From contig CAYSAG010000089.1 in assembly GCA_964428935.1 (NCBI GenBank), positions 1 to 16,866 on the forward strand: 16,866 nucleotides of DNA. The letters are read 5' to 3'. A program made the translations under genes and the position numbers. This DNA comes from JAADHY01 sp964428935. GTDB lineage: Bacteria > Planctomycetota > Planctomycetia > Planctomycetales > Planctomycetaceae. Shown in pieces: positions 8,719 through 14,548 of this stretch (positions are counted from its first letter, which is position 1; every line of letters starts with the position of its first letter). The notes under the pieces are model-generated. The model had not been told where the DNA came from, did not search any database, and saw only the letters and a program-made list of their open reading frames with translations.

Positions 8719-10083
8719 TCAACCAGCCCCGTCCTCGCCGACCGCCTTTCGAACGACCTGCAACGCCTGCTGGCAAAGTTGCCGAGCCTGCTCGGGCGTG
8801 GGAGCCTCCGCCACCACGCGCACAATCGGCTCGGTGTTGCTGGCTCGCACCTGAACCCACCGGTCCGGCCAGTCCAAACGCAAGCCGTCGTCCAGGTCGG
8901 CCTGAGCGTCGGGAAAAGCTGCTTGCAAAGCCTCGCACGCTGCCGTCGCCTTCTCGCGCGAACAGACCAGCTTCTGCTTGACAATGCTGTAACGTGGCAA
9001 CGTGTCGACCCACTCGGCCAGCGACCGTCCCGACTCGGCCATTCCGGCCAGCACGTAAGCCATTCCGACAAGACTGTCGCGCACCCACCCCACTTTCGGT
9101 TCAATGACACCCCCGTTTCCCTCGCCGCCCAGTGACGCCGACACTTCACGCATTTTCGTCACCACGTGACGCTCGCCGACGCGCGAACGGTAGAACGGAC
9201 ACCCGTGCCGCTTGGCCACGTCCTCGCCGACGCGGCTGGACGAGCTGTTGACGACCAGCGGTCCGGGCCGTCGAGCCAACACGTAGTCGGCACACAAAGC
9301 AATGGTCAGCTCCTCGCCCACGTAGCGGCCCGTGTGGTCAATCAACGCGAGTCGGTCGGCGTCGGGGTCGAGGGCGAAGCCGACGTCCGCCTGCCGCTCC
9401 CGCACAATCTGACACAGCTTCCTCAGGTTCTGCTCCAGCGGCTCCGGCGGGTGCTCGAACCGGCCGTCCGACACACCGCCCACCACGTGCAGGTCGCAGC
9501 CCAGTTGTTCCAGCAGCGCAGGTCCACCAACGGCTCCCGCGCCGTGGTTGCAGTCCAAAACCACTCGAAACCGACGCCGCCGAATAGCCTCGACGTCGAC
9601 CAACGACAACACGCGGTCCACGTGAGGGCCGGCGACGTCCGTCAACGCCTCGACCTCGCCCAGCTCGCCCCAACGGACGAGCCGGAACCGTCGAGCCTCC
9701 AACAGTTCCAACAGTCGAGCACCCTGCTGCTCGTCGAAGACCGCTCCGTCCGGTCCAAACGGCTTCAGCCCGTTCCACTCGGCCGGGTTGTGGCTGGCTG
9801 TAATTTGCAAGCCCGCGTCGGCCTTCAAGTCGGTCACCAGCACGCCGCAAGTGGGCGTGGGAGCCACACCGGCGTCGAGCACTCGGCAGCCGGTGGCCGT
9901 CAACCCCGCCAAGACGGCGTGCCGAATCATGTGCCCGCTGGAACGCCCGTCCCGTGAAAGCACGACCGTGCCGCCGTCAATCAGCGTGCCCAGGGCACAG
10001 CCGAATTCGACCAGGAACTGCGGGTCGAGCCCGTCGCCAACCACGCCTCGAATGCCCGAAATGCTGACAATTCGCGAAGGCAT
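8719..10083 (-). CDS. glmM: Phosphoglucosamine mutase / phosphohexomutase family protein
   Basis: The 454-residue protein belongs to the alpha-D-phosphohexomutase superfamily, cytoplasmic enzymes that move phosphate between C6 and C1 of a sugar. All four active-site signatures are visible: the phosphoserine loop TASHNP (Ser97), the magnesium site DPDADR (Asp239, 241, 243), the sugar-binding loop GGEGNGG (319-325) and the phosphate-binding loop RASNTEP (413-419). The N-terminal SGIRGVVG motif is also typical. The sugar loop GGEGNGG is closer to the archaeal-type GlmM/phosphomannomutase group than to E. coli GlmM, so glucosamine-6-phosphate is the likely substrate but mannose or glucose phosphate cannot be excluded. 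ATG 10083 is preceded by AAAGGAC at 7-nt spacing, which fixes the start. The gene stands alone, convergent with the giant gene. Confidence 0.93.
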   Translation of the reverse strand: MPSRIVSISGIRGVVGDGLDPQFLVEFGCALGTLIDGGTVVLSRDGRSSGHMIRHAVLAGLTATGCRVLDAGVAPTPTCGVLVTDLKADAGLQITASHNPAEWNGLKPFGPDGAVFDEQQGARLLELLEARRFRLVRWGELGEVEALTDVAGPHVDRVLSLVDVEAIRRRRFRVVLDCNHGAGAVGGPALLEQLGCDLHVVGGVSDGRFEHPPEPLEQNLRKLCQIVRERQADVGFALDPDADRLALIDHTGRYVGEELTIALCADYVLARRPGPLVVNSSSSRVGEDVAKRHGCPFYRSRVGERHVVTKMREVSASLGGEGNGGVIEPKVGWVRDSLVGMAYVLAGMAESGRSLAEWVDTLPRYSIVKQKLVCSREKATAACEALQAAFPDAQADLDDGLRLDWPDRWVQVRASNTEPIVRVVAEAPTPEQARQLCQQALQVVRKAVGEDGAG

Positions 10084-10477
10084 TGCCGAGTCCTTTCGTT
10101 TCGTTTGCTCCGAGGTCGGTCCAACGAGAAGACTGCGTGAGCCGCAACGTGCCGGAGGAAACCGAGGCTTTCAGCGAAGCGGCCCCACCGAGAAGCACCG
10201 CTGCCGCGCCGTCCGACAAAAGCTCCTTCTTGACACCGGTCGGGCTGCCACCGACCGCTCTTGCTGACGCCGCCGCTGCGGCCAACGCCGCGGAAGGGTA
10301 CAAAAAACAACGAGGCTTTTGGAACGGCAGAATGGACGAGCCGGTCCGTCCGTGCCCTCGACACAGCCGCGTTGGGCTGAAATAATTCCGAAGTCTGACA
10401 ATTTGGTTTTGGTCGGTCACTCGGCAGCCGCTCGCGCCGCCCCCGAAGACCGACCGCCCTTTGCAGGAGACTGGTTC
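10084..10477. other. Divergent intergenic region upstream of the phosphohexomutase and HMA lipoprotein genes
   Basis: This 394-nt region has no convincing gene. Open frames on both strands have arginine-, alanine- or proline-rich products of shadow type. The ribosome site AGGAGA at 10465-10470 lies 7 nt before ATG 10478 and decides the start of the lipoprotein gene over an in-frame upstream ATG at 10319. An AT-rich stretch at 10380-10410 is the likeliest promoter area; GACAAT at 10395-10400 resembles a -10 box, but no good -35 is at the right distance. Confidence 0.55.
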
Positions 10478-11023
10478 ATGAAATGGGTTTGCCTTTGTGG
10501 AGCGACCTTTCTGTTCTTGGTTGGTTGCGGACAGGAACCGGGTTCACCGCCCGAGGCTCAACCGCCGAGCGCGCCGTCCGCGACCGCCACCGAGCCGTCA
10601 CCAGACGGCACGTCTGCGGTGGTCGACGCCACCGACCAGCCCGCGTCGTCCGACGCGTCGCCCAACGTCACCCCGGCCAAAGAGGTAACCCGAACACTGG
10701 TCTTGCACGTCCCCATGGAATGACGCTTCACCTGACCGCTCCTGGTGCGTGACGCACTGGAGTCGCTACCGGGTGTAGCGGAAGTGGTTGTGGACTTCGA
10801 ATTGCAATTGGCCGTGTGTCGAGTGAACTCGAAAGAGTTTCAGCTCGAGCGGGCTTTGGACGTGCTGGCCGAAGCGGGCTACCCAGAGGCGCGGGTCGTC
10901 GAAAAAGACGAGCTGCCCGACGCGCCGTGGTTGTTCGGAGAGGAAAGCTGGTCGGCTGACCGGGTGGCCGAGCCTGCAGACGGCTCCGACCTCGGCACGC
11001 CGAACGCCGACGCCGAGCCGTGA
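10478..11023 (+). CDS. HMA-domain lipoprotein, predicted selenoprotein with two in-frame TGA codons (10721 and 10733)
   Basis: Read with both TGAs as selenocysteine (U), the product is 181 residues. MKWVCLCGATFLFLVGC has lipobox LVGC (Cys17), so it is an exported lipoprotein. Residues 18-68 are a Pro/Ser/Ala linker. Residues ~70-138 give a complete ferredoxin-like HMA fold: strand TRTLVLHVPM, loop EURFTU (U82, U86), helix PLLVRDALESLPG, strand VAEVVVDFE, strand LQLAVCRVN, helix QLERALDVLAEAGY, strand PEARVVEK. HMA proteins carry metal-binding cysteines in exactly this M-x-C loop. U86 has the same spacing to the AL..LPGV helix as the second cysteine of the usual CxxC; spacing between the pair is UxxxU, one longer than usual. 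No other cysteine is near the loop. AGGAGA precedes the ATG. The alternative is a pseudogene with two nonsense mutations, which would have to hit both ligands by chance. Confidence 0.78.
10736..10765 (+). promoter_or_regulatory. Candidate bacterial SECIS hairpin for the HMA selenoprotein
   Basis: Immediately after the second TGA, CTCC (10739-10742) pairs with GGAG (10759-10762), U10743 is bulged, G10744 wobbles with U10758, and GGTGC (10745-10748 plus loop-closing G10749) pairs with GCAC to give an apical loop that begins G-U (10749-10750). A bulged U on the 5' side six positions before a loop G-U matches the geometry of the E. coli fdhF SECIS (U17, G23, U24), from memory. The loop G is 25 nt after the first TGA and 13 nt after the second. 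Folded by eye, with no energy calculation. Confidence 0.5.
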
Positions 11024-11060
11024 CGCTCCGTCGGGCCGCAACAATTTCTGTTTGCCTTGT

Positions 11061-11089
11061 CCCTGTTTTCGACCTAAAGTCGAACAGGG
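11061..11089 (+). terminator. Possible weak terminator hairpin downstream of the HMA lipoprotein
   Basis: CCCTG and TTCGAC (11061-11065, 11068-11073) pair with GTCGAA and CAGGG (11079-11089) around a CTAAA loop, with a TT bulge. It lies 37 nt after the stop codon. The following sequence, TTGGGTCTG, has no real T-run, so it may be an mRNA 3' stabilising hairpin rather than a terminator. Confidence 0.4.
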
Positions 11090-11228
11090 TTGGGTCTGCG
11101 CGCTGCGTCCGACGGACCGCTCCGCTCAAGGTCAACGGCGACGGTGGAGCAAGCGGGACCGTCCAAAGGCCGGGGCGCAACCAACGGCGTCAGAGCGATT
11201 GAGGGGTCACAGGCGCGGGGCGTGAGCC

Positions 11229-11384
11229 ATGTTGCAGCACGTCTGCTACGTCTTGATGGACTACGTGCTCTACTACTACCACGCCATTCTGCGCGCCTGG
11301 GCTCACCTCACGCCGACCGGCTACCTGACGCTGTCGCTGTGCGTGGTCATTGGCGGCTGGCTGCTCATGAAAAACAGCCGGTGA
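11229..11384 (+). CDS. Small single-pass membrane protein of 51 residues, function unknown
   Basis: From ATG 11229 the frame encodes MLQHVCYVLMDYVLYYYHAI, then LRAWAHLTPTG, then the hydrophobic segment YLTLSLCVVIGGWLLM and a basic end KNSR. The last hydrophobic stretch followed by K/R predicts one transmembrane helix near the C-terminus; the N-terminal part is aromatic and could be amphipathic. The clear hydrophobic/polar patterning supports coding. The ribosome site is poor (GGGGCGTGAG before the ATG). It lies 205 nt downstream of the HMA lipoprotein on the same strand, with a hairpin between them, so co-transcription is uncertain. I recognise no family. Confidence 0.6.
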   Translation: MLQHVCYVLMDYVLYYYHAILRAWAHLTPTGYLTLSLCVVIGGWLLMKNSR

Positions 11385-11509
11385 GCGGCTGAGGAAGAAG
11401 GAGCCTGCGACTCGGGCGGCAGCGAGAAAAAAGCTCATTTTTCAGCGGAGTCAGACCCGTCGTCTGCCGATGAAATGGTTGCCGGCCAGAAATGCCGGCC
11501 GCAGAGACG

Positions 11510-11538
11510 TCGACGTGGGCGGCCCACGTCACTACAAT
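11510..11538 (+). promoter_or_regulatory. Housekeeping-type promoter of the small RNA gene
   Basis: TCGACG (11510-11515) and TACAAT (11533-11538) are 17 nt apart, giving four and five matches to the sigma-70 -35 and -10 consensus. The expected start point, about 7 nt after the -10, falls at 11545-11547, which is where the closing stem of the structured RNA begins. Confidence 0.65.
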
Positions 11539-11545
11539 TCGGCCT

Positions 11546-11724
11546 GCAAACCTCTCGTGCCATTCCGTCGGAGGTGCCAACCCTTTAGCGTGAGCCGGGA
11601 CCAGCAAGGGTGAGTGCAGTGCACTACCCGGTCCCCGCTCGTCTCGCAGCGACTCCACCGTCGCGATGGCGAGAGGTTTGATCGAATAGCCGCGGTCTTG
11701 CACAAGCGAAGCCGCGGTTTTTTT
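11546..11724 (+). ncRNA. Stand-alone structured small RNA of about 179 nt, 6S RNA-like candidate
   Basis: A closing stem pairs CAAACCTCTC (11547-11556) with GAGAGGTTTG (11671-11680) and, after a two-base bulge, GCCAT (11559-11563) with ATGGC (11666-11670): 15 bp. A large asymmetric bubble follows (11564-11591 opposite 11641-11665); its 3' side holds a small hairpin GCGAC/GTCGC (11649-11664). The apical arm pairs GAGC-C-GGGACC (11592-11602) with GGTCCC-C-GCTC (11630-11640), then GGGT/ACCC and AGTGC/GCACT around an AGT loop. A promoter lies directly upstream and an intrinsic terminator directly downstream. Rod shape, central bubble with a 3'-side hairpin, and length are those of 6S RNA, which sequesters sigma-70 RNA polymerase. 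Identity as 6S is inference; no conserved primary motif was recognised, and SRP RNA and tmRNA were considered and do not fit. Confidence 0.68.
11690..11724 (+). terminator. Intrinsic terminator of the small RNA
   Basis: CCGCGG (11690-11695) pairs with CCGCGG (11712-11717), extended by CTT/AAG past a one-base bulge, and is followed by seven T (11718-11724). No annotated plus-strand gene ends close upstream, so the terminator belongs to the RNA gene. Confidence 0.85.
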
Positions 11725-11793
11725 GTGCGCGGAGCAAGCAGCCCCAGAAGTCTCTTCCCGGCGTCTTCCGAGACTCCAGCCGGAGCCTGGAGC

Positions 11794-12330
11794 TCACGAG
11801 GACTTCTCGCCGTCCGGCGCTGGACCACCGCTGAGCCGCCCGGCCGCCGTGTCTCCCGTTGCCGGCTTTGCGGTCGCCGCCTTTCGCAACAGCTCCGACA
11901 CGAACCGGTAGGCCAGCGAGTAAATGTCGGGCTGCTGGCTGGCTCGCGGTCCGGCCACGTTCAGCACCTGAATGTTGTGCTGCCGAAGCCACCGCACGGT
12001 GGGCGCCACGTCCGTCTCACGGCGCAGGTCGACGACCCGCAGCGGCTTGCCGTAGCGTCGGGCCAGGTGGCGGGTCAGAGCCGTGCCGCCGGTCAGCGGA
12101 CCGGTGACGAGAATGAGCGTGCCGTCCGAGTCGCGCACGTTCCACTCGGTCCGCTCCGCGTAGTTGTCGGTCGGCGTTTCTTCCAACGGGTAGCGAGGTG
12201 GCAAAGGACCGTCCTCGGCCAAACGTCCGGCCGGACACCAGCCGCCGCAGTCGAACTTCGCGTCCAGAGCCGCATCCAAGGCCGCTCGGTCCACACCCGT
12301 CTGTCCGCCGGAAACAATGCGTCGCAACAC
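11794..12330 (-). CDS. Putative molybdenum cofactor carrier protein (Rossmann-like, YpsA/LOG-related)
   Basis: The 178-residue protein carries the family signatures IVSGGQTGVDRAALDAAL (residues 5-22), GGWCPAGRLAEDG (29-41), the ETPTDNYAERTEWNVRDSDG region (51-70) and the phosphate-type loop TGPLTGGTALT (76-86). These match the putative molybdenum carrier family, relatives of an algal protein that binds molybdenum cofactor; the bacterial members are of unproven function. The C-terminal ~25 residues are Ala/Gly-rich and probably disordered. The start is GTG at 12330 (or TTG 12327), because no ATG precedes the conserved IVSGGQTG. It begins 11 nt after the dcd stop, so the two genes are almost certainly one transcript. 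Confidence 0.85.
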   Translation of the reverse strand: MLRRIVSGGQTGVDRAALDAALDAKFDCGGWCPAGRLAEDGPLPPRYPLEETPTDNYAERTEWNVRDSDGTLILVTGPLTGGTALTRHLARRYGKPLRVVDLRRETDVAPTVRWLRQHNIQVLNVAGPRASQQPDIYSLAYRFVSELLRKAATAKPATGDTAAGRLSGGPAPDGEKSS

Positions 12331-12341
12331 CGGCCGCGACC

Positions 12342-12914
12342 TTACTCAAACAGTTCCTGCCCGAAGGCCAGCCGCCGTTGAGCGTCTCGTCGCTGGGCCG
12401 ACAGCTCTTTGAACAGCAAGCTGGGTTGAATGTCCGTGTTGTTCTGGTACTTGTCGCTGTTGTACTCGGTCACGTCGCCGCACACCTGGTGGTAGAAAAT
12501 CTGGCAAATGGGAATGCCCGGGTAAATGCGAATGGGCTGCACCGCGAACATTTCCAAAGTCCAGTAGCCGCGGAAACCCACGTCGCCGAACCCGGCCGTA
12601 ATGTGCACGAACAAGCCGAGACGGCCAATCGACGAGCGGCCTTCCAGCATGGGCACCAGGTTGTGCGTTTCCGTTCGCTCCAGCGTCCGACCCAGGTAAA
12701 GCTGGTTCGGGTTCAACACGAACCCCGACTCGGGAATGACGTACCGTCGCACCCGGTTCGGACGCTTCATGTCCAGCACCAGCTCTTCGTAGACCAACAG
12801 TTCGTTGTGCAGCCTCAAGTTGTAGCTGTTCGGGTTCAGCAGCCGCTCGTCGAACGGCTCAATGATGATGTCCTTTCCCAAGCGAGCTTTGATTTCGTTG
12901 CCGCTCAAGATCAT
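12342..12914 (-). CDS. dcd: dCTP deaminase
   Basis: The 190-residue enzyme deaminates dCTP to dUTP in the cytoplasm, feeding thymidylate synthesis. The dCTP deaminase/dUTPase fold is recognisable from NPNSYNLRLHNELLVY, the nucleotide-binding motif RSSIGRLGLFVHITA (93-107), the catalytic glutamate in WTLEM (Glu121) and the C-terminal lid KYQNNT (155-160). Length is normal for the family. The frame is open further upstream to 13082, but that extension is Arg/Ser-rich and unlike the family. ATG 12914 has AAGGAC four bases upstream and gives the canonical start MILSGNEI. The DxGxxG-type segment (DVGFRG, 111-116) is present. It is first gene of a pair with the molybdenum carrier. A bifunctional deaminase/dUTPase cannot be excluded by eye. 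Confidence 0.93.
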   Translation of the reverse strand: MILSGNEIKARLGKDIIIEPFDERLLNPNSYNLRLHNELLVYEELVLDMKRPNRVRRYVIPESGFVLNPNQLYLGRTLERTETHNLVPMLEGRSSIGRLGLFVHITAGFGDVGFRGYWTLEMFAVQPIRIYPGIPICQIFYHQVCGDVTEYNSDKYQNNTDIQPSLLFKELSAQRRDAQRRLAFGQELFE

Positions 12915-13706
12915 GGCTGTCCTTCTTGTGTTGGCTCCCGTCGTTCGTGTCGACTCTGGCCTGTGTTGGGCCGACGGTTTGGAGCTGCTGGTCCGAGTGG
13001 CGGCCCTTCGTGCGAAGGCACGACCGACCAGACGACGCGGCGAGTCGAAGACGTCGTACCCACGGCGCCCCCCCGCACCCACCGCGGCGTCTGCGACAAC
13101 TCCGACACGCCTTCCGGCGGTGCGCCGAGCTGGCCATTCGAGCCGACGGCCACCAGCCCCAAAACGGCGTCACACCCCAGCCGGCACCAGGCACGCTCAG
13201 CGCCGCAGGCCCACTCCCGTCCAGTGGGCAAAAGACGTGCCGCCGCTCTCGCCGGCGCACCAAAGGCTTCCACAAAGTAAAGCCAACTCCGACGCGATTC
13301 AACAATGCCGGCGGCCTGCGCCGGACGGAAAGCCGTCAACCGGCTTGGCAACGGCAGCGACTCCGGACGGCAGCGGCTCTGCACGCTTCGTCCGGCACGA
13401 GAGCCAGCTGGGTCGCCCACTCCGCCGCGGCCGCCTCGTCGGCACGACCGACTCGAACCGACAGGCCCTCGCCTTTCTCAACCGGCCGAGCCGGACCGGC
13501 TGGCAGCGGCGACGGTCCAGTGCACACCGCCTGACGTTCGCTCGTGAGCCGCCTCACGTCCTTGGGCGAGCTTTTGCAATTGCTTGGCGACGTCTTGCAC
13601 AACGCAGTAAGATGCCTTCGACCACAACGAAGCCGTGTTCCGTCCCGGCGTGCGGTGGACGAGTCGGCCTACGCACGCCTGGGCTGCGGCAGAGCGAAGC
13701 GGAGCC
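12915..13706. other. Region without an intact gene; broken coding-like stretches on the minus strand
   Basis: Nearly 0.8 kb separates dcd from the sigma factor. No frame gives a recognisable intact protein. On the minus strand two stretches in different frames show GC-rich third positions and G-rich first positions as real genes here do: about 13560-13340 (containing EGLSVRVGRADEAAAAEWAT) and about 13300-13060 (containing DAVLGLVAVGSNGQLGAP). They would join by a frameshift near 13340, and a seven-C run at 13068-13074 could break the frame again. This may be a decayed or sequencing-shifted gene that once lay upstream of dcd; the family is not recognised. Confidence 0.4.
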
Positions 13707-14270
13707 ATGAGCCCTTCCGCCGACAGGCAAAAACGGTTGGACCGCTTTCGGTCGTACCTGTGCTTTCTGGCTCGAGTGCAGTTGGGACCACGTCTGCAGT
13801 CGAAGTTCGACCCGTCGGACGTGGTTCAACAAACGCTGCTGGACGCTCAGCGTGCGCTCGCTCAGTTCCGCGGCCAGACCGATGAAGAGCTGGCGGGGTG
13901 GCTGCGTCAGATTCTGGCTCGCAACGTCGCTCACGTCGTGCGTGACTTTTCGCGTCAGAAGCGGGACGTGCGGCGTGAGCGGTCGCTCGAACAAAGCCTG
14001 GCCCACTCTTCGGCCCGGCTGCTCGACTGGCTGGCCGACGAACAGTCGACCCCGAGCCAGCAATTGCAGCGGCAGGAACGAATGCTGCAGGTGGCGGAAG
14101 CAGTCGAGTCGCTGCCGCCCCGACAGCGCGACGCCGTGTTGCTCCACTACTGGCACGGTTGGACGACCGGCCAAATTGCCGAGCACCTGCACTGTTCGCG
14201 TTCCGCAGTGGCCGGCTTGCTGCACCGGGCGCTGCTGCGTCTGCGGCAGCGGTTGCAAGAGGGACCGTGA
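13707..14270 (+). CDS. ECF-type RNA polymerase sigma factor, planctomycete-specific subfamily
   Basis: The 187-residue protein has sigma region 2 at ~15-90, with the conserved FDPSDVVQQTLLDA helix (34-47), QFRGQTDEELAGWLRQIL (53-70) and RQKRDVRRERSLEQSL (83-98), and region 4 at ~128-182 with the helix-turn-helix HGWTTGQIAEHLHCSRSAVA (150-169). The DPSDVVQ, ELAGWLR and RQKRDVRRERSLE strings are typical of the Planctomycetaceae-specific sigma-70 subfamily. It recruits core RNA polymerase to unknown promoters. ATG 13707 is preceded by GCGGAG; an in-frame ATG at 13635 adds an unlike Arg-rich leader. No anti-sigma gene is adjacent; the convergent neighbour is a secreted beta-helix protein. Confidence 0.92.
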   Translation: MSPSADRQKRLDRFRSYLCFLARVQLGPRLQSKFDPSDVVQQTLLDAQRALAQFRGQTDEELAGWLRQILARNVAHVVRDFSRQKRDVRRERSLEQSLAHSSARLLDWLADEQSTPSQQLQRQERMLQVAEAVESLPPRQRDAVLLHYWHGWTTGQIAEHLHCSRSAVAGLLHRALLRLRQRLQEGP

Positions 14271-14272
14271 AG

Positions 14273-14301
14273 TTCGGGCGGCGAGGTCAACCCGAAGTTT
14301 T
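14273..14301 (+). terminator. Possible terminator of the ECF sigma gene
   Basis: TTCGGG (14273-14278) pairs with CCCGAA (14291-14296) two bases after the stop codon, and four T follow (14298-14301). The stem is short and the loop is 12 nt, so efficiency is doubtful. Confidence 0.42.
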
Positions 14302-14470
14302 CCGCGACGCGTCGAAGAATGTCGCAGTAGGCTCTTCGAGCGCCGGCAGCAATGGCTTCGGTCAGCGCCAAGCCGGGGTTCGTGACTCTTTACGGCCGCC
14401 TCGAACCTGTGTGGGTTCGAACGGGCGGGCCTGAAAACCGGGCGAACGTCGCAGTCGAAGCCGACCGGCC

Positions 14471-14527
14471 GCGTTCGCAGCGAACCGGAGCCGAAGAAAC
14501 GCCAGCCGAACATTCCGCTGCGAACGC
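14471..14527. repeat. Perfect 12-bp inverted repeat between two convergent genes
   Basis: GCGTTCGCAGCG (14471-14482) is the exact reverse complement of CGCTGCGAACGC (14516-14527), with 33 nt between. It lies 22 nt beyond the stop of the minus-strand beta-helix gene and about 200 nt beyond the sigma gene. There is no T-run on either side. It could form a large hairpin that ends or stabilises either transcript, or be a palindromic protein site. A second, 7-bp hairpin (TCGAACC/GGTTCGA) is at 14401-14420. Confidence 0.6.
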
Positions 14528-14548
14528 CGGTCCTCTGGCCGCTCGACG

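Noticed and set aside
10319..10723. Reading the lipoprotein as a short protein ending at the first TGA, with a separate gene from GTG 10745
   Set aside because: The two parts are in the same frame, the HMA fold is cut in the middle of its metal loop by this reading, the GTG has no ribosome site, and AGGAGA before ATG 10478 sets a different start.
11021..11075. A third selenocysteine at TGA 11021 with read-through to TAA 11075
   Set aside because: No SECIS-like hairpin follows closely, the sequence after it is not protein-like, and the HMA fold is already complete. TGA is also the normal stop of neighbouring genes.
11546..11724. SRP RNA or tmRNA identity for the small RNA
   Set aside because: The SRP GGAA-type apical loop and its conserved internal loop are absent, and there is no alanine tRNA-like domain or tag frame as in tmRNA.
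12342..13082. Longer dcd with start at 13082 (246 residues)
   Set aside because: The extra 56 residues are Arg/Ser/Thr-rich and absent from the family. ATG 12914 has a good ribosome site and the canonical N-terminus.
12198..13280. 360-codon plus-strand frame opposite dcd and its upstream region
   Set aside because: It is a shadow of dcd; the minus-strand frame holds all dCTP deaminase motifs.
14401..14420. tRNA T-arm-like GGTTCGA sequence
   Set aside because: The GGTTCGA pairs with TCGAACC just upstream in a simple hairpin. No acceptor stem, anticodon arm or correct T-stem can be drawn on either strand.
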